Notes: generated by a model from the sequence alone, not told the origin. Shown: positions 55,007 to 63,749, counted from the first letter of the stretch. The stretch is 64,000 nt of DNA from Spirosoma montaniterrae (GCF_001988955.1 NZ_CP014263.1:1860001-1924000), one strand, 5' to 3'. Translations and numbers: made by a program.

Positions 55007-56171
55007 GGATATGTGTTGGGTCAGTGGAAACAAAACGGCCAATATCGGCGACGGTGGCGTCGGGTGCCGGTTGGCGGAGGTAGAACGTCAGGTCGCGGTG
55101 AATCCGTTCAAACGGCAGCGGTCGCATTAGTCCCCTTGCCCCCACACACCGCTCGGCCAGCGGCATCACGCGCAGGCAAATGTCCTCGATGGCCGTCCGG
55201 GTCATGTTGGCATAGGCCACAATCCGATCAGCTTGCTCCCCCTGCGCCAGCCACTGGTCTATTTTCTGTCCGGCAGTATAAATCCACTGATTGCCAGACT
55301 CAACCAACCATGCCATTTCGGCCAAACGTGCCCGTTGCATCATATCGTCGGTTCGGTTCATCGACCTCAGTAACAAGCGCGTATTCTCAAGCAGTGCTTC
55401 TGCCCCACCCAACTGCACAGCCGCGAATCGGACGGCTCCGCCACTAAAAAACGGTTGCCGATAATAATCGTCAGGCTTTCCCAATAGGTCATCTTCGGTT
55501 AGTTCAACACCCGTGAAATCGAGTTTATAACTGACCGACGCCCGCATACCGAGCGGTTGCCAGAAACGGTTGTCCTGCGGAATTAGGTTGACGCGCTCTG
55601 TGGGAATGATGCACATTTGCCACCCCGACGCGCCTTCGCCCATTAACTGCCCCGTTATGAGGGGTCGGTGAATCCAGCCCGCGCCGGAGCAGAACGTTTT
55701 GCATCCTTCAAGCCGGTAACGCCCATTGCCGAGCGGGTGAATACGCACACCATCGTCGGCCTGCGTATTCCAGACGCTGAACAAACGGCGGTGTTGGCTA
55801 ACGTCGTCGTGCCAATGTCGTTTTTGCGTCGATGTTCCGTATAAATCAATGAGACTGAGCGCGTTGATATGTCCTTCGTATACCCGCCCCACCGCCAGAT
55901 TGCCCGTGCCGATGCGTTTCAGGAGTTGGAGAAGTTTACCGGTCTGACCCGGCTGCTTACCGATTGGCTGTCCGGGCAACGTTACGGCCAGCAAGCCCGC
56001 GTCGGCCAGCCAGCCGAATGCCTCGACGGGGAATGTGTCTTCGCGGTCGGTGTCTGGAGCAGATTCGGCCAACTGACAAACCAGCACGTCGATGCGCTTC
56101 CCAAACGAGTCACTTGTTTCGGCAGTGGGGGTATGAACGGGTGCGGTAAACGTTGAGATTGTCATAAGCAA
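54990..56171 (-). CDS. Acyl-CoA dehydrogenase-like flavoprotein
   Basis: A 393-residue member of the acyl-CoA dehydrogenase family: an N-terminal helical domain (FGWLADAGLLAVTLPG), a middle barrel (GNGRYRLEGCKTFCSGAGWIHRPLI) and a C-terminal four-helix bundle (GARGLMRPLPFERIHRDLTFYLRQP). I could not place the usual catalytic Glu with confidence. It heads the PIG-L and methyltransferase run. In such cassettes it may oxidise an acyl or amine group on the product. Confidence 0.82.
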   Translation of the reverse strand: MLMTISTFTAPVHTPTAETSDSFGKRIDVLVCQLAESAPDTDREDTFPVEAFGWLADAGLLAVTLPGQPIGKQPGQTGKLLQLLKRIGTGNLAVGRVYEGHINALSLIDLYGTSTQKRHWHDDVSQHRRLFSVWNTQADDGVRIHPLGNGRYRLEGCKTFCSGAGWIHRPLITGQLMGEGASGWQMCIIPTERVNLIPQDNRFWQPLGMRASVSYKLDFTGVELTEDDLLGKPDDYYRQPFFSGGAVRFAAVQLGGAEALLENTRLLLRSMNRTDDMMQRARLAEMAWLVESGNQWIYTAGQKIDQWLAQGEQADRIVAYANMTRTAIEDICLRVMPLAERCVGARGLMRPLPFERIHRDLTFYLRQPAPDATVADIGRFVSTDPTHIHDIWH

Positions 56172-56275
56172 AGAAGGTGCAGAGCAACTACTTTGTTTGG
56201 CTGAAGGGCCTACCTATTTACCTTTCTGATTGAATGGTTTTTGAGGACAACGAAACATTCATACCGTTTTTTCCG

Positions 56276-56283
56276 TACCTTTG
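56276..56283 (+). promoter_or_regulatory. -7 box of prs
   Basis: TACCTTTG, an exact TAnnTTTG match, 22 bp before the ATG at 56305. It excludes the TTG at 56281 as a start. Confidence 0.6.
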
Positions 56284-56304
56284 CGGGAAATTTTTGCAGT
56301 ACCA

Positions 56305-57246
56305 ATGGCATCATTCAATCCGGTCAAGATTTTTTCGGGCAGTCAATCCACCTACTTAGCCGAGAAAATCGCGCATTACTACGGCAAAGACCTTGGCGGC
56401 TATACCTGCCGTCGGTTCAGTGACGGTGAAATGTCGCCCAGTTTTGAAGAGTCGGTGCGGGGCTGCGACGTGTTTCTGATTCAATCGACCCCGCCCCCAG
56501 GCGACAACCTGATGGAGTTGCTCCTGATGGTCGACGCAGCCCGGCGGGCTTCGGCACACTACGTAACGGTGGTGATTCCGTATTTCGGTTATGCCCGGCA
56601 AGACCGCAAAGACCGCCCCCGCGTGGCAATTGCGGCCAAATTAATGGCAAACATGCTGGCCGCGTCGGGTGCCGACCGGCTGATGACGATTGACTTACAC
56701 GCCGGGCAAATTCAGGGTTTCTTCGACTTTCCGGTCGATCACCTGGAAGGTACGTCAGTGTTTGTGCCGTACATTAAAAGTCTGAACCTTGATAATCTGG
56801 TGATTGCCTCGCCCGATGTGGGGGGTGCCAACCGTGCCCGCGTGTTTGCGAAGCATTTCAATGCCGATATTGTGCTGTGCGATAAACACCGCAAACGGGC
56901 CAACGAAATTGCGTCGATGCAGGTCATCGGCGACGTAGAAGGGGCTAACGTGGTGCTGGTCGATGACCTCATCGACACTGGCGGCACAATGGCAAAAGCT
57001 GCTCAGATTATCCTCGAAAAAGGAGCCAAGTCGGTGCGGGCCGTTTGTACGCACCCGGTGATGTCGGGCAATGCACACGACAATATCGCCAACTCGGTGC
57101 TGGAAGAACTGGTTGTGTCAGATTCGCTGCCGCTACGCCAGTCCAACGCCAAAATTCAAGTGCTGTCGGTGGCTGAGTTATTTGCCAAAGCCATTGGCCG
57201 CATCCGTGACCATGAATCTATTAGTTCACTTTTTATTCGATATTGA
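56305..57246 (+). CDS. prs: Ribose-phosphate pyrophosphokinase
   Basis: Makes PRPP from ribose-5-phosphate and ATP for nucleotide, His and Trp synthesis. The 313-residue enzyme has KIFSGSQSTYLAEKIA, the ATP/metal loop YFGYARQDRKDRPRVAI, DLHAGQIQGFFDFPVDH and the PRPP loop VVLVDDLIDTGGTM. The sequence is complete. rplY follows closely, a common pairing. The stop codon begins the TTGAATGA repeat. Confidence 0.96.
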   Translation: MASFNPVKIFSGSQSTYLAEKIAHYYGKDLGGYTCRRFSDGEMSPSFEESVRGCDVFLIQSTPPPGDNLMELLLMVDAARRASAHYVTVVIPYFGYARQDRKDRPRVAIAAKLMANMLAASGADRLMTIDLHAGQIQGFFDFPVDHLEGTSVFVPYIKSLNLDNLVIASPDVGGANRARVFAKHFNADIVLCDKHRKRANEIASMQVIGDVEGANVVLVDDLIDTGGTMAKAAQIILEKGAKSVRAVCTHPVMSGNAHDNIANSVLEELVVSDSLPLRQSNAKIQVLSVAELFAKAIGRIRDHESISSLFIRY

Positions 57247-57330
57247 TTGAATGAGTGAATGATTGAGTGATTGACTGTTTCGGTCGCTTAGCCATTCAAC
57301 CAGTCAATCAGTCAAAATTCAATCATTTTA
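57243..57330. repeat. Palindrome, TTGAATGA family
   Basis: TTGATTGAATGAGTGAATGA on the left and GTCAATCAGTCAAAATTCAA on the right enclose TTTCGGTCGC. Pairing is looser than in the sister elements. It fills the gap between prs and rplY. Confidence 0.75.
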
Positions 57331-57335
57331 CAAAC

Positions 57336-57902
57336 ATGAAACAAATCGAGATTGTAGGGTATCAACGAGCGAATCTCGGCCGTGCGGAATCACAGGCGAT
57401 TCGGGCTGAGGGTAATGTTCCGTGCGTGTTGTATGGCGGCAGTGAGCAGGTGCATTTTTCCGCGCCCGCTATTCTGTTCCGGTCTTTGCTGTATACGCCA
57501 AATGTGTATGAGGTGCTGCTGAACATCGAAGGCACTGAGTACCGGGCTGTTTTACAGGAAGCCCAGTTCCATCCGGTTAGCGACACGCTGCTGCACGCCG
57601 ACTTTTTGCAGATTATTGAGGGTAAGCCGGTTAAACTGGCAGTACCCGTTCGGCTGATCGGTACGGCTCCGGGCGTTCAGAAAGGTGGCAAGTTAGTAAC
57701 ACGCGTTCGGAAACTGCGCGTGAAAGGGGCTATCGAAAATATTCCTGATTTCATTGATGTCGATGTGTCGGGTCTCGACCTCGGCAAGTCGGTTCGCGTG
57801 GGTCAGATTCCCGTGCAAAACATTGAAATGCTGGAGCAGGCATCAAACCCTGTTGCGAGCATTGAAATTCCCCGTGCATTGCGCGGTACGGTGGGCAAGT
57901 AA
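57336..57902 (+). CDS. rplY: Ribosomal protein bL25, Ctc type
   Basis: A 188-residue 5S rRNA-binding protein with the N-terminal L25 domain (about 1-95; IEIVGYQRANLGRAESQAIR, VPCVLYGG) and the C-terminal CTC domain (about 100-185; KPVKLAVPVRLIGTAPGVQKGG). Start at 57336. It follows prs as in many genomes and ends before a hairpin at 57941-57974. Confidence 0.94.
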   Translation: MKQIEIVGYQRANLGRAESQAIRAEGNVPCVLYGGSEQVHFSAPAILFRSLLYTPNVYEVLLNIEGTEYRAVLQEAQFHPVSDTLLHADFLQIIEGKPVKLAVPVRLIGTAPGVQKGGKLVTRVRKLRVKGAIENIPDFIDVDVSGLDLGKSVRVGQIPVQNIEMLEQASNPVASIEIPRALRGTVGK

Positions 57903-57940
57903 GTTTATTATTTGCCTGATTTTTAAGCTAATAGATATAA

Positions 57941-57974
57941 CCAAATGCCCGGCCACTATTGGTCGGGCATTTGG
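57941..57974. terminator. Hairpin terminator after rplY
   Basis: CCAAATGCCCG and CGGGCATTTGG form an 11-bp stem; the T run after it is weak (TTGTT). It lies between the convergent rplY and the HMA protein gene and may serve both. Confidence 0.75.
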
Positions 57975-58007
57975 TTGTTATGCGGGTACATACACGCCCG
58001 TCGGTAT

Positions 58008-58214
58008 TTACTGCATTAGCTCGGCCCTATAGCCGGCTTTCTCAACGGCCTGCCGGGCATCGCTCGCATCTTCTCCCTTTACGGTCAGCACTTTAGCCGG
58101 GTTTTGCGTGTCGACTTGCCAGTTACCTTCACCTACTGCCTCATTCAGAAAAGGGGTTACAGTAGCTACGCAGTTGGCACATTTGATATTGGTTTTAAAC
58201 TGAGCGGTTTCCAT
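58008..58214 (-). CDS. HMA-domain copper-chaperone-like protein
   Basis: A 68-residue heavy-metal-associated domain protein with the metal loop IKCANCVATV (Cys12 and Cys15). The small beta-alpha-beta fold binds Cu(I) in CopZ/Atox1. No P-type ATPase lies next to it, so its partner is elsewhere. Start at 58214 rather than 58238. Confidence 0.88.
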   Translation of the reverse strand: METAQFKTNIKCANCVATVTPFLNEAVGEGNWQVDTQNPAKVLTVKGEDASDARQAVEKAGYRAELMQ

Positions 58215-58654
58215 GAATCTGTTTGTTATTGAGAACAATCTGGTTTTCCCTATAACACCTGTTGCCGCGAAAAAGCACCAGGTTGGTCTGGTAAAATTCG
58301 GGTTATTATTTACACAATTTGCGGCATATTTATCTCCTCGAATCGATTAGCCTACGTTCCATACAATAACTTTCAATCGACATGCCAATAGACGCCCGAT
58401 GTACCAGCAGTTCCTTCAAGTAACTATATGTTTTGATTGAACAACAGCTTAAGTATATTTCTCTTAAACAAAGACTTACCGAATGTAGTTGCGGGGTTGT
58501 TTTTTTGCTACGTTTAATAATATTAGCTATTCGGGTAGCGTTATTATTGTGTAATGTCGCCAATTTTAAGGTGTGCAAGGACGTACAATACGGGTTATTG
58601 AAAAATAAAAATTTGCCTGAGATATTGTACTCTCAAAGAAACTGCTTAGTTTAG
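58215..58654. other. Gene-poor AT-rich region
   Basis: About 440 bp, AT-rich, with short overlapping open frames on both strands that have no family features and poor codon use. I do not accept a gene here. It probably holds the promoter of the HMA gene and of the RNA candidate to the right. Confidence 0.5.
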
Positions 58655-58776
58655 CATGACAATCCTTTACAAAGGGAAGGTTGAACATCAAGATTAGACG
58701 GCCGCCCGGTCGTCGGTCTTGAAATGGTGTGGATAGAAGCGGAAAGCCGCCCCGAGTTTCGGAGCGGCTTTTTTGT
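58655..58776 (+). ncRNA. Candidate structured small RNA or leader RNA
   Basis: A non-coding stretch with two hairpins. One is GACGGCC / GGTCGTC (about 58697-58715) and includes a G-U pair; the other is a full terminator at 58743-58776. It lies between an AT-rich region and a lipoprotein gene that starts 33 bp after the terminator. It may be a free-standing sRNA or a leader that attenuates the next gene. I see no match to a known riboswitch, 6S RNA, tmRNA or RNase P core. Confidence 0.35.
58743..58776 (+). terminator. Strong intrinsic terminator ahead of a lipoprotein gene
   Basis: AAAGCCGC and GCGGCTTT arms with an inner CCGA/TCGG pair, then a run of T. Its position upstream of a gene in the same direction, with no gene ending before it, implies that it ends a non-coding transcript. 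Confidence 0.85.
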
Positions 58777-58808
58777 ATTTTTAGAATCCCTTCAATTAGT
58801 ATTACCCT

Positions 58809-59489
58809 ATGCGTCTCGTCGCGCTGCTTTCAGCATTGTTGTTACTCCACAGTTGTCTGTCTCCCCCGGTTGCGGCCCCACCCGATACCGCGTACTTGCC
58901 AATCGAAACAGGCCGGTACATACTATATACGGTTGACGAAGAACGGTACGCACCAGCCCGGTTGGTTCAGCGGCAGACGTATCAGCTTAAAGAAATCACG
59001 GGCGAAGCCTATACAGACGTCAGCGGTCGGCCTGCCTTTCGGCTCTTGCGATTTCGGCGGGCTGATGCCGCACAAGCCTGGCATCCCGATTCGATCTGGT
59101 CGGTGCGGCTAACGGAAAATGCGGCCATTCGCACAGAAAATGGACGCGATTATGTTAAATTGATGTTTCCTCTGCGTACCGGACTTCGATGGAACGGCAA
59201 CCGGTTCAATAATCTGGGCGAAGACATCTACGAAGCTCATACTACCAATGAGCCGTACCGCGTTGTAGATAAGCCATTTGCGCCAGCAATACGCATTGTT
59301 CAGCGCAATGACTCAACACTTGTTTCGCAAGACAGACGCACCGAAATCTACGCGCTCGGCATCGGTATGATTTATAAAGAACGAATTCAACTAACGTACT
59401 GCACGGCCACGCCCGCCTGCATCGGGAAAAAACAAATCGAGTATGGCATCCGACAAATCTACCGCATCACTGACTACGGCGTCGAGTAA
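58809..59489 (+). CDS. Lipoprotein of unknown function
   Basis: A 226-residue lipoprotein (MRLVALLSALLLLHSC). The mature protein is strand-rich (YLPIETGRYILYTVDEERY, YQLKEITGEAYTD, TEIYALGIGMIYKERIQL) and has a late Cys pair (TYCTATPACIG). I do not know the family; similar proteins are found beside T9SS-secreted enzymes in this phylum. Its last 47 bp overlap the start of the subtilisin gene, so the two are translated together. Confidence 0.78.
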   Translation: MRLVALLSALLLLHSCLSPPVAAPPDTAYLPIETGRYILYTVDEERYAPARLVQRQTYQLKEITGEAYTDVSGRPAFRLLRFRRADAAQAWHPDSIWSVRLTENAAIRTENGRDYVKLMFPLRTGLRWNGNRFNNLGEDIYEAHTTNEPYRVVDKPFAPAIRIVQRNDSTLVSQDRRTEIYALGIGMIYKERIQLTYCTATPACIGKKQIEYGIRQIYRITDYGVE

Positions 59490-61110
59490 AGCTATTTTGC
59501 TGCTTGTAGTTTTTTTGCTGACGCATACCCTGTCGTTTAGCCAAACCACGACCCGCACCTATTTGGTTCGGCTGCGCGACAAGGTCAGCTCACCCTACAG
59601 TGTCAGCCGTCCCGAACAGTTTTTATCGCAGCGATCCATTCAGCGCAGGCAGAAACAGAACATCGCCGTGCTGGAACGCGACCTGCCCGTAAATCCAGCT
59701 TACGTAACACAACTGCAACAGGCCGGAGCTAAAGTCCGGTTTACCTCGCGCTGGCTCAACGCTGTGCTGATTGAGGCTACCGACGCCACAATGACCGCCG
59801 TGCAGCGATTGCCGTTCGTGACAGGATTGGAGTTTAACCGTGCCCTGTCGAGACCCGTTCGGAGTGGTGGGCGCCTTGGTGCAGAGACAGATACGAAGTT
59901 TGGGCAGGTGCAAACGGCCATCAACTACGGCACGTCGCAGACGCAGATTACACAGCTTGGCGTCGATAACATGCACGCTGCGGGCTTCCGGGGCGAAGGT
60001 ATCCTGATTGGCGTGCTGGATTCCGGGTTTATGAACGCCGACGAGGTCAGTTTTCTGAAACCGCTGTTCGATGAAAAACGGATACTCGCAACCTATGATT
60101 TTGTAAAAAAAGAGACAAGCGTATACGAAGACGACTCGCACGGCACCTCTTGTTTAGCGGCCATTGCCGCCACCGCCGACGGACAACTGTACGGCACAGC
60201 CTTCAAAGCCTCCTTTGTGCTGCTCCGCACCGAAGACGCCGACAGCGAACAACAGGTAGAAGAAGCCAACTGGCTTTTCGGAGCCGAATACGCCGACAGC
60301 GCGGGCGTCGATGTCATCAGTTCCTCATTAGGTTATACTACCTTCGACGACCCTTCACAGAACTACACCTACGCCAACATGGATGGTAAAACAGCCCTCT
60401 GTACGCGGGCCGCGCAGATTGCTTCGGAAACGGGCATGGTAGTGGTGGTAGCGGCTGGTAATGAGGGCAGTAATGCGTGGCGATACATTTCGGCACCGTC
60501 TGATGCTGCCGGGGTGCTGTGCATTGCCGCCGTTAATCAGACTGGGCAATGGGCTTCGTTCAGTTCTATCGGCCCGGCTGCCGATGGGCGCGTAAAACCC
60601 GATCTGGCAGCTCGCGGACAGGGTACCATCATCGGCAATCCTGACGGACGTATTGCTTCGGGCAATGGCACGTCGTTTGCCACGCCGTTGGTAGCGGGGC
60701 TGGCGGCTGGGTTCTGGCAGGCAAATTCCCGGCTCACGGCGGTGCAGGTGGTAGAAGCCCTGCGCCGGTCGGGTACTCAGGCCGGTGCGCCCGATGCGCA
60801 GCTTGGCTATGGCATCCCGAACTTTGCCCGGCCATTGGCTACCGAAGAGCCAATGGCCCCGTTTGTGGTGTTTCCTAACCCATTTAGTGATGGCGAACCA
60901 CTCACTATCGACTGGCAAACGATCAATGCCAACGCTTCTGTCGACGCCACGCTCGCTGACCTAACGGGCCGGACCGTGTGGCAGTATCGTTATCAGCCCG
61001 GCAAACTCGGCACCCTGACTGTGCCCAGCCTGAATCTGTCGGCAGGCTTCTATGTGATGACGATTGTATCGGGCGATAAACGACGGGTAATCAAGCTTTT
61101 AAAACGATGA
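59443..61110 (+). CDS. T9SS-secreted subtilisin-like serine protease
   Basis: A 555-residue S8 peptidase: signal sequence to about residue 34, a propeptide (about 35-165), and the catalytic triad Asp193 (IGVLDSGF), His233 (DDSHGTSC) and Ser411 (GNGTSFATP), with oxyanion Asn340 (AAGN). The C-terminus (VVFPNPFSDGEPLTI ... KRRVIKLLKR) is a type A sorting domain, so it is exported through the outer membrane by T9SS. It overlaps the lipoprotein gene by 47 bp in a different frame. Confidence 0.93.
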   Translation: MASDKSTASLTTASSKAILLLVVFLLTHTLSFSQTTTRTYLVRLRDKVSSPYSVSRPEQFLSQRSIQRRQKQNIAVLERDLPVNPAYVTQLQQAGAKVRFTSRWLNAVLIEATDATMTAVQRLPFVTGLEFNRALSRPVRSGGRLGAETDTKFGQVQTAINYGTSQTQITQLGVDNMHAAGFRGEGILIGVLDSGFMNADEVSFLKPLFDEKRILATYDFVKKETSVYEDDSHGTSCLAAIAATADGQLYGTAFKASFVLLRTEDADSEQQVEEANWLFGAEYADSAGVDVISSSLGYTTFDDPSQNYTYANMDGKTALCTRAAQIASETGMVVVVAAGNEGSNAWRYISAPSDAAGVLCIAAVNQTGQWASFSSIGPAADGRVKPDLAARGQGTIIGNPDGRIASGNGTSFATPLVAGLAAGFWQANSRLTAVQVVEALRRSGTQAGAPDAQLGYGIPNFARPLATEEPMAPFVVFPNPFSDGEPLTIDWQTINANASVDATLADLTGRTVWQYRYQPGKLGTLTVPSLNLSAGFYVMTIVSGDKRRVIKLLKR

Positions 61111-61468
61111 TGTAGACCTGCTCAGCAGATTCAGGCTAATATTCGTTTCAATCCTCGCAGTGGCCGTCAGCCGGGGCGGCTTACGTTATTTTGATAAACT
61201 ACTTGCTACACTAACTCTAATTGATTTTACTAAGTAATTTAGTATATTCTTTAGACAAAAAATTTTGCAAAAAAAACAGCCCTTTCAAAAACACTATACT
61301 CTTACAAAAATAACATCGCTTAAGATATTGGTTCTACCAATATCTTAAGCGATGTTATCGATACTGATGTGGATGAACTCCCAGAGGTATTTCAGGTCGG
61401 AACTAATCGGCCCGGTGCGGGTTTATACGAGAGAAACAAGAACAACTTAATTCAAACCGTTTTCAATT
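61111..61468. other. Intergenic region upstream of thioredoxin
   Basis: About 360 bp with no gene. AT-rich in the middle (61195-61310) with a perfect inverted repeat at 61311-61357. It should hold the trx promoter, which I could not place. Confidence 0.5.
61311..61357. repeat. Perfect 22-bp inverted repeat with 3-base loop
   Basis: TAACATCGCTTAAGATATTGGT and its exact inverse are separated by TCT. Unlike the other palindromes it is AT-rich, has no internal direct repeats and no T run follows. It could be a terminator for the protease gene or a protein-binding site. Confidence 0.9.
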
Positions 61469-61798
61469 ATGGCAGCAGGATCACTTGCCGTAGAAGCGAC
61501 CGACGCGAACTTCAACGAGTTAATAAATTCCGATATACCGGTTCTGGTCGATTTCTGGGCCGAATGGTGCGGACCCTGTAAAATGATCGGCCCGGTTGTG
61601 GAGCAACTGGCTGGCGAATACGAAGGCAAAGCCGTTATCGCTAAAATGGACGTTGACCAAAACGCCCAGATTCCGGCTAAATTCGGCATTCGTAGCATTC
61701 CCACGCTGATGGTGTTCAAGAAAGGCGAACTGGTCGATAAAGTGATCGGTGCTGTTCCCAAAACCGTGCTGGAGCAAAAATTACAAGCCGCGCTGTAA
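61469..61798 (+). CDS. trxA: Thioredoxin
   Basis: A 109-residue thioredoxin with the redox motif WCGPC (Cys34 and Cys37), the conserved cis-Pro in IRSIPTLMVFK and Asp in LVDFWAEW. Cytoplasmic disulfide reductant. Start MAAGSLAVEATDANF fits the family. Followed by a palindrome that fills the convergent gap to the E2 gene. Confidence 0.96.
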   Translation: MAAGSLAVEATDANFNELINSDIPVLVDFWAEWCGPCKMIGPVVEQLAGEYEGKAVIAKMDVDQNAQIPAKFGIRSIPTLMVFKKGELVDKVIGAVPKTVLEQKLQAAL

Positions 61799-61799
61799 A

Positions 61800-61892
61800 T
61801 AATCAGGGGTAAAGGAGAAGGGGGTAAGGTGTAAGGGGATGACGCGAATCAACCCCCTACACCTTACCCCCTTCTCCTTTACCCCTGATTAT
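61800..61892. repeat. Long palindrome, GGGGTAAAGGAGAAGGGGG family
   Basis: AATCAGGGGTAAAGGAGAAG then GGGGTAAGGTGTA is inverted as TACACCTTACCCCCTTCTCC then TTTACCCCTGATT. The arms are almost perfect around GGGGATGACGCGAATC. It occupies the whole convergent gap between trxA and the E2 gene. Confidence 0.93.
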
Positions 61893-63647
61893 TTACACCA
61901 GCATCCGCATGGGGTTTTCCAGCAAGTCTTTCAGCGTTTGCAGGAAAGCCGCGCCGGTAGCACCGTCGACCACGCGGTGGTCACAGGAGAGCGTTACTTT
62001 CATGACGTTGGTCGGTTGCGCCTGACAGTCAACGAATTTCACGGTTTCTTTGATCGTTCCTACGGCCAGAATGCACGCATCGGGCGGGTTGATGATAGCC
62101 GTAAACTCGTCGATGCCGAACATGCCGAGGTTCGAGATCGAGAACGTGCTGCCTTCCCAATCTTTCGGCTGAAGTTTTTTGTCTTTCGCCTTGCCCGCGA
62201 GGTCTTTTACTTCGGCGGCAATGGTCGAAAGCGTTTTCTGGTCGGCGTTGCGTACTACCGGCACCAACAGACCATCGGGAATCGCTACGGCCACGCCTAT
62301 ATTTACGTACTTGTATTTCCGAATCTTATCGCCGAGCCACGATGCGTTAACGTCGGGGTGTTGTTTGAGGGCCACCGCCGAGGCTTTCAGCACGAAATCG
62401 TTGAACGAAATTTTGACCGGGCTAACCGTGTTGACCGTACCGCGCAGTTCCATCGCCTTGTCCATGTTGATTTCCATGGTCAGGTAGAAGTGCGGAGCCG
62501 TAAACATGCTCTCACTGAGTCGGCGGGCAATGACTTTCCGCATCTGACTAACCGGCACGTCTTCAAAGTCGCCGGCTGGTGTGGGTGCTTGTTGAGCCGC
62601 CGGAGCCGGTTGCGCGGCTGGGGCGGGTTGTGCGGCTGGCTGCGCTGCCGGTTGTGAAGCCGCTTTTTCCGATGCGTCGGACCGTTTGGGCACGAACGAT
62701 TCTACGTCGCTTTTCACGATGCGGCCTTCGGGGCCGGAACCCTGCACCTGCGCGAGGTTAATGCCTTTTTCGGCGGCAATGGCTTTCGCCAGCGGAGACG
62801 CTTTCACGCGTCCGTTCGATTCGGCACCGCCCGTTTTATCGCCCGCATACGACAGGTCGGTAGCGGCATTGGCAGGTACGTCCGCCTGTGCCGGTCCGTC
62901 ATTACGGTTTTGCCCGGCGGTTTCCGAACCGCTGCCATTTGCTGCCGGAGCCGGTGCGCCCGAACCACCGTCGAGCAGTACTTTAAAGTTGGCACCTTTT
63001 TCGCCCACCACAGCGATAATTTCATCGACCGCCACCGACGCACCTTCTTTCACGCCGACGTACAGCAATGTACCTTCTTCGTAGGCTTCGAGATCCATCG
63101 TGGCTTTGTCGGTTTCGACTTCGGCCAGAATATCGCCCGACTTCACCGTATCACCTTCTTTTTTGTGCCACGCTACAATGGTGCCTTCGGTCATGGTGTC
63201 GCTCATTTTGGGCATCCGAATCACCGACGCGTTCACGTTCTCAGCCGGTGCCGCCGACAGGGCTTTCTGGTCGGGCAGGTTAGTGGCTACTTCGGCTTTG
63301 TTGGCATCGCCACTCGGTGCCGGGGCGGGTTCGGATTTTGGCGATTCGGCTGCTGCTGGGGCCTGACTGCCGCCACTGCTGCCGTTGAGCAGTGCTTTGT
63401 AATCTTCGCCCTCCGCCCCGATAATGGCTAACACGCCATCGACCGGCACCGACGCGCCCTTTTCAACACCGATGTAGAGCAGCGTACCTTCTTCATACGA
63501 CTCTAAATCCATCGTGGCTTTATCGGTTTCGACTTCGGCCAGCACGTCGCCGGATTTTACTTTATCGCCCACCTTTTTGTGCCACTCCGCAATGACGCCT
63601 TCGGTCATGGTGTCGCTCATTTTGGGCATTCGGATTAACTCAGCCAT
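61893..63647 (-). CDS. Pyruvate dehydrogenase complex E2 (dihydrolipoamide acetyltransferase)
   Basis: Transfers acetyl from lipoamide to CoA in the PDH complex. From the ATG at 63647 the protein has 584 residues: two lipoyl domains with lysines 43 and 181 (VETDKATM in both), Ala/Pro-rich linkers, a peripheral subunit-binding domain (VKASPLAKAIAAEKGINLAQ ... GRIVKSD) and the catalytic domain ending with the CDHRVVDGATGA motif (His about 557). Two lipoyl domains are common in Bacteroidota E2. No E1 gene is adjacent in the window. Confidence 0.94.
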   Translation of the reverse strand: MAELIRMPKMSDTMTEGVIAEWHKKVGDKVKSGDVLAEVETDKATMDLESYEEGTLLYIGVEKGASVPVDGVLAIIGAEGEDYKALLNGSSGGSQAPAAAESPKSEPAPAPSGDANKAEVATNLPDQKALSAAPAENVNASVIRMPKMSDTMTEGTIVAWHKKEGDTVKSGDILAEVETDKATMDLEAYEEGTLLYVGVKEGASVAVDEIIAVVGEKGANFKVLLDGGSGAPAPAANGSGSETAGQNRNDGPAQADVPANAATDLSYAGDKTGGAESNGRVKASPLAKAIAAEKGINLAQVQGSGPEGRIVKSDVESFVPKRSDASEKAASQPAAQPAAQPAPAAQPAPAAQQAPTPAGDFEDVPVSQMRKVIARRLSESMFTAPHFYLTMEINMDKAMELRGTVNTVSPVKISFNDFVLKASAVALKQHPDVNASWLGDKIRKYKYVNIGVAVAIPDGLLVPVVRNADQKTLSTIAAEVKDLAGKAKDKKLQPKDWEGSTFSISNLGMFGIDEFTAIINPPDACILAVGTIKETVKFVDCQAQPTNVMKVTLSCDHRVVDGATGAAFLQTLKDLLENPMRMLV

Positions 63648-63749
63648 AAACGGTATGTGTATATCGGGTTGTACAGATGCAGTCGGCGCGTTGGCCGGGT
63701 CGCCAAAATTAACGCAAAGCCGCAAAGTTTGTATCGCTCGGTAGGGTTT

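Noticed and set aside
58330..58654. Two overlapping open frames of 73-82 codons on opposite strands
   Set aside because: Both are in AT-rich DNA, have no family features, atypical composition and no clear start context. They look like chance frames.
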